DNA of 64,000 bases from NCBI RefSeq assembly GCF_900155685.1, contig NZ_LT732548.1, forward strand, positions 3,712,686-3,776,685, given 5' to 3'. The first letter of the stretch is position 1; each line of letters starts with the position of its first letter. Positions 52,084-59,903 of this stretch are shown here, piece after piece. This DNA comes from Paenibacillus bouchesdurhonensis (GTDB lineage Bacteria > Bacillota > Bacilli > Paenibacillales > Paenibacillaceae). The notes beneath the pieces are model-generated. The model worked only from the letters and a program-made list of their open reading frames with translations. It ran no database searches and had not been told where the DNA came from. The position numbers were made by a program, and so were the translations under genes.

Positions 52084-52275
52084 CTCAAAGTGCGCGAGCT
52101 CCATTGGAATCCCAATGCCGATGAATGGAAGTATTACCTTATGAGACAGGGGCGAATGACCGTATTTGCCGGAAAAGGAATCGCCCGCCCCTCGTGTACA
52201 GGGCGGGCGATGTCGGCTACGTTCCGTTTGCTTATGGCCACTATATTCCAAAATACCGGTCTAGCGCCCTTTTGT
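52084..52275 (+). pseudogene. Decayed oxalate decarboxylase (OxdC) C-terminal cupin fragment
   Basis: Translation of the plus strand gives VRELHWNPNADEW and QGRMTVFAGKG in one frame, RAGDVGYVPFAYGHYI in a second, then QNTG back in the first. This is the second cupin of OxdC-type oxalate decarboxylases with two frameshifts. The usual HWHPNADEW has become HWNPNADEW, losing a Mn-binding His. No start, no first cupin and no ribosome site are present: a gene remnant. Confidence 0.82.
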
Positions 52276-52279
52276 CTAC

Positions 52280-52888
52280 CTACGGCCGCTCAATTTCGAA
52301 CTGCTTGCCGAGAGCAGCATAGGAGCTGCCAGCGAGGCGGCTGACCGGGTTCAGCTTCAGGGGATCGATACGGCCCTGATTATAAATTTCCTCGTCCACG
52401 ATAAAGCGCACGACCCGGGCAATGAGCAAATCCGTGGTCGGCGCCTCCTCCGTCCCGCCCAACGCTACGGATCTATCGAGCACACATTCCATCCGCATCT
52501 TCGCCTCCCGGATTCCGGGAACGGCAACGAGCTCGCTGTCAATTGGCGATAACCGGGTTAAGGAAATTTCACTTTCCTCCGGCGGCAGATTCGCCGCGGT
52601 CTCATTGACGGCGGAAACCATGCTTTCATCGACGATATGAACTACCAGTTCCCCGCGATCCATCGCATTTCTGGCTGTGTCCTTCGTCACTCCATTCTTG
52701 CGCTGCACTGCTATGGATAACATCGGCGGCGAGCTCGATACGATCGAAAAATAACTGAATGGCGCAGCGTTAAGCACACCTCTCTCGGACAAGGTCGTCA
52801 CGAAAGCGATAGGCCTCGGAATGATGCTGCCGATCAGCAGCTTGTAATTATCCCGCTCACTTTGCGCTGACGGATCAATAGATATCAC
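52280..52888 (-). CDS. Flavin reductase family protein (FMN-binding split barrel)
   Basis: FMN-binding split-barrel protein of 202 residues, similar to DIM6/NTAB-type flavin reductases. LIGSIIPRPIAFVTTLSERGVLNAAPFSYFSIVSSSPPM (about 18-56) holds the phosphate- and isoalloxazine-contact residues, with RKNGVTKDTARNA after it. It may supply reduced flavin to a monooxygenase, or reduce quinones directly. It is the last gene of the minus-strand mhq block, 32 bases after mhqD, so it is probably in the same operon; this member is not among the classical mhq genes. Confidence 0.87.
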   Translation of the reverse strand: MISIDPSAQSERDNYKLLIGSIIPRPIAFVTTLSERGVLNAAPFSYFSIVSSSPPMLSIAVQRKNGVTKDTARNAMDRGELVVHIVDESMVSAVNETAANLPPEESEISLTRLSPIDSELVAVPGIREAKMRMECVLDRSVALGGTEEAPTTDLLIARVVRFIVDEEIYNQGRIDPLKLNPVSRLAGSSYAALGKQFEIERP

Positions 52889-52920
52889 GATGCTTCCGCC
52901 TCCCGTCTCGTTTTTGGAAA

Positions 52921-53535
52921 TTACTCATTGCCCATCTTTTCTCGGAACCACGCTGCGGCCGCGTTCACCTCGCTGCTTGTCAACTGATGCCCGAAGTTCT
53001 CCCAGTGCACAGTAACGTCGGCACCCGCTCCATTCAACAGCTTCTCCAGTTCTTCCGTCTCGCTGGGCGGACAAATCGGGTCATTGCTTCCCGCGCCGAT
53101 AAAGACGGGTACCTCGGCTAGATTCGGAAGCTGCATTCCCCGCAGTGGAACCATCGGATGATGAAGTATCGCTCCTTTGAAGGCATGCTCATAATGGAAA
53201 AGAAGGCTGCCAGCAATGTTCGCTCCATTCGAGTAACCGATAGCCACTAGGTTCCCCCGATCAAATTCGTACTTCTTGGCAGACTGATCGAGGAATTCAT
53301 TCAGCTCCTTCGTACGAAACACTAAATCCTCCTCATCGAATACACCCTCCGCAAGCCGTCTGAAAAAACGCGGCATCCCGTTCTCCAGCACGTTCCCTCT
53401 CACCGAAAGAACGGAGGAGTTCGGAGACACCAGCTTGGCGAGCGGGAGCAAATCCCGCTCTGTTCCGCCCGTACCATGGAAGAGTACAAGCGTAGGCGCT
53501 CCTGTGTCAATCCCTTGTTCAAAAATATGCTTCAT
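52921..53535 (-). CDS. mhqD: Quinone-stress carboxylesterase-type hydrolase MhqD
   Basis: Alpha/beta hydrolase of 204 residues, cytosolic. It tracks B. subtilis MhqD from end to end: LVLFHGTGGTERDLLPLA near the start, VLSVRGNVLENGMPRFFRRLAEGVFDEEDL, the nucleophile elbow VAIGYSNGANIAGSLLFH (Ser about 108), KGAILHHPMVPLRG, and catalytic IGAGSNDPICP (Asp) and NFGHQLT (His). In B. subtilis it is induced by methylhydroquinone and controlled by MhqR. Its ATG overlaps the mhqO stop by four bases, showing coupling. Confidence 0.93.
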   Translation of the reverse strand: MKHIFEQGIDTGAPTLVLFHGTGGTERDLLPLAKLVSPNSSVLSVRGNVLENGMPRFFRRLAEGVFDEEDLVFRTKELNEFLDQSAKKYEFDRGNLVAIGYSNGANIAGSLLFHYEHAFKGAILHHPMVPLRGMQLPNLAEVPVFIGAGSNDPICPPSETEELEKLLNGAGADVTVHWENFGHQLTSSEVNAAAAWFREKMGNE

Positions 53536-54485
53536 GACTTTGTTCCCTCCTCTAGCTCCCTAACTTCGATGGGTTCAAGATTGGCCTCGATCTGCGAACG
53601 CACCGGTTCGAACCAGGATGGAAGCATCAGCTTCTCGCCGAGCGCGGAAGCCTCCTCGTCCCGGGCAAAGCCTGGAGGGTCAGTAGCTATTTCAAATAGT
53701 ATGCCGCCTTTCTCCCGGAAGTATATAGCATTGAAGTACTGGCGGTCGATAATTTGTGTCGGCTGATAGCCGCTATCCCCGACCTTTTGCTGCCATTGCT
53801 CGTGTTCGTCGAAATCCTTTGCCCGCCAGGCGATATGGTGAACGGTGCCCGCTCCCCCGCTGCCCCATTCCATGTCCTTCAGCGGCACATCGATAATGTT
53901 GCCGATCTCTCCCGAAGCTTGGAACCGGGCGTAGAATTCGTCCTCCCCCACTTTGCTTAATCCGAGAACGTCCTCCAGCACGCGCATCGTTTGCTTAGCA
54001 TCTACGCTGTACAAGACGGCGCCGCCAAAGCCTTTGATCGCCTTGTCCGCAGGAATGCCCCCGAACGACCAGGTGCTGTTCTCTCCCGCTTCCCGCTCTA
54101 CGAGTTCAATCCATAAGCCCTCGTTATCGCGAAAATGAACATAGTCTTCACCGAACCGTGTGGTTCTCGTCTGGGAAATACCGAACGCCTTCAACCGCTC
54201 CTCCCAGAAGCCGAGCGCACCAGGCGGCACGACATACGTCGTAATTCCCACTTGGCCTCCTCCAACTTTCCCCCGCCGGGAACCTGACGATGGAAAGAAG
54301 GTAATGATTGTTCCCGGGCTGCCGTGTTCATCTCCAAAGTACAGATGATATACCTCGGGGGCATCGAAGTTAATCGTTTTTTTCACCAATCTCAAACCGA
54401 GAATTCCGGCGTAGAAATCGACGTTCTCCTGCGGACTTCGCGCAAATGCCGTGATATGATGAATTCCTGTTGTTTGTATATTCAT
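53532..54485 (-). CDS. mhqO: Ring-cleaving dioxygenase MhqO (VOC family)
   Basis: Extradiol-type, Fe(II)-dependent dioxygenase of 317 residues with two VOC modules: TTGIHHITAFARSPQENVDFYAGILGLRLVKKTINFD at the N-terminus (His ligand at about 9) and AGTVHHIAWRAKDFDEHEQW later (second His, about 220), with the Glu ligand in ILFEIATDPPGFARDE (about 268). It is expected to open hydroquinone or catechol rings for detoxification. Order mhqP-mhqN-mhqO matches the B. subtilis mhqNOP set, and it is overlapped by mhqD. Confidence 0.93.
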   Translation of the reverse strand: MNIQTTGIHHITAFARSPQENVDFYAGILGLRLVKKTINFDAPEVYHLYFGDEHGSPGTIITFFPSSGSRRGKVGGGQVGITTYVVPPGALGFWEERLKAFGISQTRTTRFGEDYVHFRDNEGLWIELVEREAGENSTWSFGGIPADKAIKGFGGAVLYSVDAKQTMRVLEDVLGLSKVGEDEFYARFQASGEIGNIIDVPLKDMEWGSGGAGTVHHIAWRAKDFDEHEQWQQKVGDSGYQPTQIIDRQYFNAIYFREKGGILFEIATDPPGFARDEEASALGEKLMLPSWFEPVRSQIEANLEPIEVRELEEGTKS

Positions 54486-54506
54486 AATCGTACACTCCTT
54501 TTTTAA

Positions 54507-55133
54507 TTAAAAGCCGTTATACGTAACCAATTCTCCTACGGGCTTGCGATAACCGCGCAGCCGCTGTCCGGATACATCCTCTTTACCCAACGCAATCAAC
54601 ATAACTGGCACATACTGCTCCGGAATGTTCAGTTCCTCGCGCATTTGCTCCGGATCGAAGCCGATCATCGGACAAGTATCCCAGCCTTGATCCTTGGCAA
54701 TCAGCATGAATAGCATCGCCGACAAGCTCGCATTGCGAATGGCCTCATCCCGTTTAAACGATTCTCCCCGATCCTCATAGAACTGAGTTACCGACTCCAC
54801 CGTCATATCAAGCTCCTGTTTGTTTATGATGCCCAAATGCAGCATTCCTTCGTTCATCTTCCCCACATTCTCGTAAGCATTCAAATCGCCCAGAACGAGA
54901 ATGGCTGCCGAAGCGGTCTTGACCTTGTATTGCTTGTTCGCGGTCTCGTACAATTTATTCTTCTTTTCTGGATCGCGTACGACGACGTAGTGGGCATGCT
55001 GCAAATTAAAAGCGGACGGCGCATACTTCACGAGACTGAATATCTCCTCCAGCTCTTGCTCGGTAATCTCCACCTCCGGATGAAATTTCGTCGCCGACCT
55101 TCTCTCTTTTAACACCTTCGTCAGTTCACTCAT
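54507..55133 (-). CDS. mhqN: Nitroreductase MhqN
   Basis: FMN-dependent nitroreductase/quinone reductase of 208 residues. KERRSATKFHPEV (about 8-20), VKYAPSAFNLQHAHYVVV (about 35-52, FMN contacts) and GWDTCPMIGFDPEQMRE (about 155) match MhqN/YodC-type proteins. Start is ATG 55133 (MSELTKVL): GGAGGG lies 8 bases upstream, inside the longer frame from 55151. Part of mhqPNOD under MhqR control (inferred from the upstream inverted repeat). Confidence 0.92.
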   Translation of the reverse strand: MSELTKVLKERRSATKFHPEVEITEQELEEIFSLVKYAPSAFNLQHAHYVVVRDPEKKNKLYETANKQYKVKTASAAILVLGDLNAYENVGKMNEGMLHLGIINKQELDMTVESVTQFYEDRGESFKRDEAIRNASLSAMLFMLIAKDQGWDTCPMIGFDPEQMREELNIPEQYVPVMLIALGKEDVSGQRLRGYRKPVGELVTYNGF

Positions 55134-55174
55134 GATATAACCCTCCATCAATTTAACGTATTAAGTTCTATCCA

Positions 55175-55570
55175 TTACAACAGAGCATCTACTGAAAAAG
55201 CGCCTGCGCCCGTCAACGCGATACCGATCACTACAACGAGCAAAACCAGTGGATATTCATAACCGTTTGCCGTCGACCACAAGCCGTTCTTGAAATGCAC
55301 TTTGACGATCGCTCCCAGCATAGCCAGCGCAATGAGGGCTGCGGCCAGCGGGGTCAACAGACCGAGCGTGAAGAGCAGTCCGCCGACAAACTCCATCAGG
55401 CCTGCCAAGACCGCCATCAGCAGCCCTGGCTTGATCCCGATCGATTCCATCCAGCCTCCGGTACCTTTTGGCCCGTAGCCGCCGAACATCCCGAATAATT
55501 TCTGTGCCCCATGACCGATAAACAATATCCCTACAACCAAACGAATTAATAATAGTCCTGTATCCAACAT
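55175..55570 (-). CDS. mhqP: DoxX-family membrane protein MhqP
   Basis: Four-helix membrane protein of 131 residues with the DoxX signature LLIRLVVGILFIGHGAQKLFGMFGGYGPKGTGGWMESIG (7-45), then GLMEFVGGLLFTLGLLTPLAAALIALAM. DoxX members are linked to quinone or thiol redox at the membrane, and MhqP belongs to the methylhydroquinone regulon. First gene of mhqP-N-O-D; the MhqR-type 18-bp inverted repeat lies 37-54 bases before its start. Confidence 0.92.
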   Translation of the reverse strand: MLDTGLLLIRLVVGILFIGHGAQKLFGMFGGYGPKGTGGWMESIGIKPGLLMAVLAGLMEFVGGLLFTLGLLTPLAAALIALAMLGAIVKVHFKNGLWSTANGYEYPLVLLVVVIGIALTGAGAFSVDALL

Positions 55571-55606
55571 GATTTCTCATCCTCCGAAATTTAGTTTGAA
55601 CTCCAT

Positions 55607-55624
55607 TATCTTTATTTCAAGATA
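55607..55624. promoter_or_regulatory. MhqR-type operator in front of mhqP
   Basis: TATCTTTATTTCAAGATA, an 18-bp interrupted inverted repeat, 37-54 bases upstream of mhqP. It aligns with the site at 56177-56194 and with the B. subtilis MhqR box as I recall it (TATCT....AGATA). Confidence 0.75.
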
Positions 55625-55698
55625 TTTATGAAAAAAAGAAGATTGAACAACTTCATAAATAATAATTTATTTATCGCAGCTTATTCGCCTGCGTTCTG

Positions 55699-56145
55699 CT
55701 AAGACTCCTCTGCCCCTTTACCAAGACGCTTTAGCAATTCAATCGCCTGAAGCTTCTCTTCGTAGCTAAGGCCGCTTAGTCTCGAATGCACGAACTCGGA
55801 ATGGTCGGGAAAAATTTGTTCAAACATTTCTGTCCCATCCGTCGTAATTTCGGCGTAAATCACTCTCCGGTCTTGTTCGCAAGGCACCCGCCGAATGAGT
55901 CTCTTCTGAACCAGCTTGTCGATATTGTAGGTCACGCTTCCGCTGGTGATCAGAATTTTATCCCCGATCTGCTGCAAAGGAATCCGCCCTTTATTGTAGA
56001 GCACCTCCAGAATCGTAAACTCCGAAGGGGATAAGCCGCGCCGCTTCATATCCTTGATCGCCTGATCCATTATCGTCTTATAAGCTTTGGAGAGAACAAC
56101 GAACAATTTCAGCGAAGCAGTATGTTCTTGATCCTGATCCGGCAT
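55699..56145 (-). CDS. mhqR: MarR-family quinone-sensing repressor MhqR
   Basis: Winged-helix dimer of 148 residues. AYKTIMDQAIKDMKRRGLSPSEFTILEVLYNKGRIPLQQIGDKILITSGSVTYNIDKLVQKRLIRRVPCEQDRRVIYAEIT is the complete MarR fold, closely like B. subtilis MhqR; one Cys (about 98) lies in the wing. MhqR represses mhqNOP and mhqED and is relieved by methylhydroquinone. ATG 56145 is preceded by GGAGGTGA; the frame from 56160 includes that site. It precedes mhqP in the same direction, with operators in front of both. Confidence 0.93.
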   Translation of the reverse strand: MPDQDQEHTASLKLFVVLSKAYKTIMDQAIKDMKRRGLSPSEFTILEVLYNKGRIPLQQIGDKILITSGSVTYNIDKLVQKRLIRRVPCEQDRRVIYAEITTDGTEMFEQIFPDHSEFVHSRLSGLSYEEKLQAIELLKRLGKGAEES

Positions 56146-56176
56146 TTCAGTCACCTCCATTTATCTCGTGTTCAAA

Positions 56177-56194
56177 TATCTTGATTTAAAGATA
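56177..56194. promoter_or_regulatory. MhqR-type operator in front of mhqR
   Basis: TATCTTGATTTAAAGATA, an 18-bp inverted repeat 32-49 bases before the mhqR start; same consensus as the site before mhqP, indicating autoregulation. Confidence 0.75.
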
Positions 56195-56235
56195 TATCAT
56201 TTCGCGCCGGTTGTCAAAGCTATTTTGCGGTTAAT

Positions 56236-56260
56236 TTCCCCCCTTCCCCCCTCCTTTCCC
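56236..56260. other. C-rich polypyrimidine tract
   Basis: Two C6 runs, a CC and a C4 run separated by T1-T3, between divergent mhqR and the SGNH hydrolase gene. The complementary strand is correspondingly G-rich. Confidence 0.6.
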
Positions 56261-56398
56261 CTTTCATTCACAATTTTTTTTCCTAATTCACCTAGCCCTC
56301 AAAAGAGGATTTAAAGGCATTCAGGTAGAAAAGTGATCTTAGTAGCGCTATCAATGATTGGTTATCAGTCATATACCCGAAGGGAGAATTCAAAGAGA

Positions 56399-57055
56399 AT
56401 GCTGTTGGAAAAAGGACAAAAACTGCTGTTCATTGGGGATTCGATTACAGATTGCGAGCGTCAACAACCGAATGGAGAAGGGTTGTTTTTTGCTCTAGGC
56501 AAAGGATATGTTGCTTTGGTTGATGCTTTGCTGCAAGCTGTTTACCCGGAGATGGGTATCCGTGTCGTCAACAGGGGGAACAGCGGCAACACCGTACGCG
56601 ACCTGCAGGTGAGGTGGCAAGAGGACGTATTGGATCAGAAGCCGGACTGGCTATCCATCATGATCGGAATTAACGATGTATGGCGGCAATATGATACGCC
56701 TTTTATTCCCGAGTGGCATGTCTATGCCGAGGAATATGAAGAGACTTTGCGAAGGCTAGTGAACCAAACAAAGCCGCAATTGAAGGGGCTTGTGTTGATG
56801 ACTCCGTTTTATTTGGAGCCCAATCCGGAGGACAAAATGCGCAAGACGATGGATGAATACGGGGCGATCGTGAAAAAGGTCGCTGCGGATACCGGAGCGG
56901 TGTTCGTCGATACCCAAGCGGCGTTTAACGTTGTGCTAGAAGAGCTCTACCCGGCAACGCTGGCTTGGGATCGCGTCCATCCTTCCTATGCCGGGCATAT
57001 GGTACTGGCTCGGGCATTTTTGAAGGAAGTCGGGTTTGAGTGGAATAAGGGATAG
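56399..57055 (+). CDS. SGNH/GDSL hydrolase family protein
   Basis: Carbohydrate-esterase or lipase-type hydrolase of 218 residues. Block I LLFIGDSITDCER (nucleophile Ser), block II VVNRGNSGNTVRDL (Gly), block III IMIGINDVWRQ (Asn) and block V WDRVHPSYAGH (Asp-x-x-His) are all present, as in rhamnogalacturonan acetylesterase-like cytosolic members. No signal peptide. ATG 56399 is preceded by GGGAGAATTCAAAGAGA; the GTG at 56333 would add a short hydrophobic N-end but has only a weak site. Monocistronic. Confidence 0.87.
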   Translation: MLLEKGQKLLFIGDSITDCERQQPNGEGLFFALGKGYVALVDALLQAVYPEMGIRVVNRGNSGNTVRDLQVRWQEDVLDQKPDWLSIMIGINDVWRQYDTPFIPEWHVYAEEYEETLRRLVNQTKPQLKGLVLMTPFYLEPNPEDKMRKTMDEYGAIVKKVAADTGAVFVDTQAAFNVVLEELYPATLAWDRVHPSYAGHMVLARAFLKEVGFEWNKG

Positions 57056-57098
57056 GATCTGAAGTTTAGTTTAACAGAGCCTTAGCCTTCATATACTA

Positions 57099-57142
57099 GA
57101 AAAAATGACCTCTGGATGTGTTCGATCCGGAGTCATTTTTTC
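57099..57142 (+). terminator. Terminator after the SGNH hydrolase gene
   Basis: AAAAAATGACCTC(T)GGAT pairs with ATCCGGAGTCATTTTTT (small internal mismatches), then CC; A- and T-runs make it potentially bidirectional. Confidence 0.85.
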
Positions 57143-57624
57143 CTAAGCCTTTTTTAAAAAAAATTATTGTTTGATGTCACTTTGACTGCATACACCTTGA
57201 TGATAAAATAAAAAACATCGCCTTGTTACCATGAACCGCCCTACCCACTACCACACAACTCACACTTCCCTACAACACTTACTGAACTCGTATCATGATC
57301 ATTTGGAGGTCTTATGATGTCTCATTCGTTAGAGGTATTAATTGAGCCGCCGTTAGATTGTTGCGCTCTTTGCTATACTATTTTGATAATAGAAAAGACG
57401 GGAAGAGATACGCCCCGGTTCATCGCCGCATTCATGCAGCCGTGCGTGTCATTCCCGCCTATTTCTAGGCTTACATATAATCACGAAAAATCCGTCACAT
57501 GGTGCTCAACTTAGGGGCAAGTTACGTTCAAGTTGTGTTCATTTTAGGGTCAATTCGTAATATATGTAGTATCAATTTTTCTAGTTTTACTGAGTTTCGT
57601 TTTTGTACACCTATGAAGAAAACG

Positions 57625-57756
57625 TTATTTAGACATTTTATTAGGCAAGTCTATAATCTCACTTTTAAAATTAATATTTAGAATAAACGCAGCAAATAGT
57701 ATCAAAATAATTAGTACTCCCAGTATTATACCTAACACAACTAAGGTTCGCTTCAT
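57625..57756 (-). CDS. Membrane microprotein, 43 residues
   Basis: A very short frame starting at ATG 57756, about nine bases after AAAGG. It reads MKRTLVVLGIILGVLIILIL and continues FAAFILNINFKSEI to a stop at 57625: a basic N-end, one strongly hydrophobic helix (about 5-26) and a polar tail. It could be a genuine single-pass microprotein or a leftover signal-anchor of a decayed gene, since the neighbouring frame on the same strand is broken. I do not recognise it. Confidence 0.5.
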   Translation of the reverse strand: MKRTLVVLGIILGVLIILILFAAFILNINFKSEIIDLPNKMSK

Positions 57757-57788
57757 ATAACAGCCTTTCTTTAATTATTAAAGATTAA

Positions 57789-57990
57789 TTATACCCCTTC
57801 AAATTGTTGCTCCTTATTAATCCAGATCCATGATTCTTTTGAGGCAAGAACCATCCCATAAGTCGCTTCTTTAAATTCCCAATGGCTGGTAAAATACGCA
57901 TATTGTCCGTCACTAGTGATTTATGGAGTGTTAGGATTCACACTAATCTGCGAAAGAGGCACAAAGTTCTGCTGGTGTCTAGAGTTCTTT
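57789..57990 (-). pseudogene. C-terminal remnant of an unidentified gene with in-frame stop
   Basis: On the minus strand the frame reads FVPLSQISVNPNTP, a TAA, then ITSDGQYAYFTSHWEF and ESWIWINKEQQFEGV to a stop at 57789. The protein-like composition on both sides of the TAA in one frame points to a gene tail inactivated by a nonsense change. The SxDGxYAYF pattern is like beta-propeller repeats, but I cannot name a family. It lies directly upstream of the microprotein. Confidence 0.6.
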
Positions 57991-58184
57991 AATTATCCCA
58001 TATTAGGATTAATTATACAAAGGGTTCAAAAGTATTAGTGCACTTGCGTTGCAAGAATGCTGACATATATTTACATAATAAAACTTATATGGATTAATGA
58101 TTATATTGAAACATTTATTTATATCGCAACATCAGTCTTGATGCTAAAAAGTCAAGGTGTGCTAAAGTGTAGGTTACGATGTTC

Positions 58185-58208
58185 CACTAAATGGATTTAG
58201 TGTTTTTT
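58185..58208 (+). terminator. Terminator-like hairpin
   Basis: CACTAAAT and ATTTAGTG arms, two-base loop, then T6. No intact gene lies upstream. Confidence 0.55.
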
Positions 58209-58229
58209 ATCTCTTTGCCTTGCTTGGTT

Positions 58230-58905
58230 TAATTATCCCTATTGATGTGCGTAACGATGATGCCTTGGGACTTGTCCCTCACCTGATCCACAAGCAAAGC
58301 TGTGATTAAAGCCAGGAACAATTGATTCCATATGGTTTAAGGCTCATAACTGTGTAACTTTTTTAAGCGTAAATGTTGCTTCAGCCATTTGAAATAGAGT
58401 TCGATCAGCCAGCGATTTTTATAGATCTGAGCGATTTCATCAGCGGTCTTATCCATACAGAGATAAAAATTCGAAGTCCGTCACTGTTCGTCGTTAAACT
58501 CCACCAATCGAACGGGAGATGTTTCATCGAACGAAAAGCGCTGCCTACGTAAACTTTTGCATCCCGTGTAATGTGAGATCCGTCCGGAACCGAAAATTCC
58601 CCGATGATCGTGGCAAGTGCCCGATCCCGCATACGGATCACAAACTTAATGTTGTTCTCGATCCACTGATCCATCCGGGCGTAATCATTATAACCGCGAC
58701 CATCACGTGGATTGCGTGTGCATCGGCAACCAGTTCAACGGCGCCCGCGCGATCCCCGACGTTGAGTGAGCTAGGGATCATGGCATCTGGGAATATCTTA
58801 TTAGGAGCCGTGACGACAAGTCGCAGATGCATCTTGACTCCACTGCTCTTACTTGACATCTGAGCCCAACTCCCGAGTTTGAGGGGCAGTCGAAGAGCAA
58901 ATGCT
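58230..58905 (-). pseudogene. IS4-type transposase remnant, multiply frameshifted
   Basis: Piecing frames together on the minus strand gives RLPLKLGSWAQMS, SGVKMHLRLVV, WIENNIKFVIRMRDRA, then TADEIAQIYKNRW and LIELYFKWLKQHLRLKKL, then IWNQLFLALITALLV. The YxxRWxIExxFKWxKQ segment with the catalytic Glu is diagnostic of IS4-family DDE transposases. At least three frame changes and no N-terminal half make it dead. I find no terminal inverted repeats. Repeat copy C adjoins its upstream end. Confidence 0.82.
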
Positions 58906-58949
58906 GATGCATATCGACTGTGTCAGCTTTTATGCAACGCTAGTGCATC

Positions 58950-59006
58950 GAATCCACCTAATCTCCTGAAACATTCGTTTGGAGCATAATTAGATACATC
59001 AATTCC
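58950..59006 (-). repeat. Dispersed intergenic repeat, copy C (truncated, core only)
   Basis: Matches the 57-base core of copies A and B without gaps, including CTCC/GGAG inner-stem bases that covary against A, and then diverges about ten bases later at the transposase remnant side. The remaining 170 bp of the element are missing. Confidence 0.85.
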
Positions 59007-59183
59007 ATTTAGTCTAGCACTCGCCTTTACAATGACAAATGATTGCAAGCAAAGCTAAACGGCCTCAGTCCAATGGAATTCAGGACAAAGGCCGCTTGAC
59101 TGATTTATTATTTGTACTGTCTAATTGACAGGACGCTTCACTTTAGGGACAGCCCCTTTTGCTTATCTGTAGTTCCGCAGATA

Positions 59184-59657
59184 TTAATTCAAACCCTGCT
59201 CTTCCCGAATCACTTGAAGCAGACGCTTGCAGCCTTCGTCGATCATTTCATATACCTCCTGGAAATTGCCTGTATAGTACGGATCTGGGACATTTCCTCC
59301 GGCATGCTTCGGTACGAAATCAAGCATCTTCTTCACTTCAACCTTGCGGTCTTCCGGGAACCACTGTGCCAAATCCTTGACGTTCATATCATCCATGGCA
59401 ATGATATATTGGAAGTCATGGAAATCAGTTTTGCTGACCTGTCTAGCGAACATTCCCGCGTCATCTATACCGTATTGCTTTAATATTTTCAAGGTTCCTT
59501 CATGCGGCGGTTTTCCGATATGCCAGTCCCCCGTACCCGCAGAGTCAACTACGATCTGATCCGCTAACCCAGCTTCCTTCACCTGGCTGCGAAATACCGC
59601 TTCCGCCATCGGAGATCTGCAAATATTCCCCAAACATACAAACAATACATTAATCAT
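59184..59657 (-). CDS. Low-molecular-weight protein-tyrosine-phosphatase
   Basis: Cytosolic LMW-PTP of 157 residues. P-loop VLFVCLGNICRSPMAEAVF (C-x5-R, about 4-22), YIIAMDDMN and the general-acid loop GGNVPDPYYTG (Asp about 121) are complete. Like YfkJ it may dephosphorylate tyrosine or arginine residues; the residue after the first Gly-Asn in the P-loop (CLGNICRS, Ile) fits the tyrosine-specific YfkJ class rather than the Thr of YwlE. ATG 59657 (MINVLFV) is chosen; AGGAGG is a rather distant 13 bases upstream. Confidence 0.92.
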   Translation of the reverse strand: MINVLFVCLGNICRSPMAEAVFRSQVKEAGLADQIVVDSAGTGDWHIGKPPHEGTLKILKQYGIDDAGMFARQVSKTDFHDFQYIIAMDDMNVKDLAQWFPEDRKVEVKKMLDFVPKHAGGNVPDPYYTGNFQEVYEMIDEGCKRLLQVIREEQGLN

Positions 59658-59903
59658 GGCTACAATTTTTCCTCCTATCATCAGTCGTACACATTTTATC
59701 TCTATTTATGGTTTTAGGCCAGCTCATCGGGCTTCTGTTAACTTTACTAATAAACCATTTCTTTTTCAATGCCGCTTTATCGTTTAAAGAGTAAAATGAG
59801 TTGCCAAGCTACTTACTATTACCTGACCTCTATCATTTAGCAATCGATCAAAAATTGGACAAGTGCAGAGGACACAGTATGGTCATACAAATATATAATC
59901 CGG

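Larger units (their letters stand above)
57056..59183. other. Gene graveyard between the SGNH hydrolase and the phosphatase gene
   Basis: About 2.1 kb, AT-rich compared with neighbours, with a terminator (57099-57142), about 480 bp with nothing I can identify (57143-57624), a 43-codon membrane microprotein, a broken gene tail, a small terminator-like hairpin (58185-58208), an IS4-type transposase remnant and a truncated repeat copy C. Likely old insertion and deletion debris. Confidence 0.75.

Noticed and set aside
56236..56260. G-quadruplex on the minus strand
   Set aside because: Only three runs of four or more G separated by loops are present; a canonical three-tetrad quadruplex needs four.
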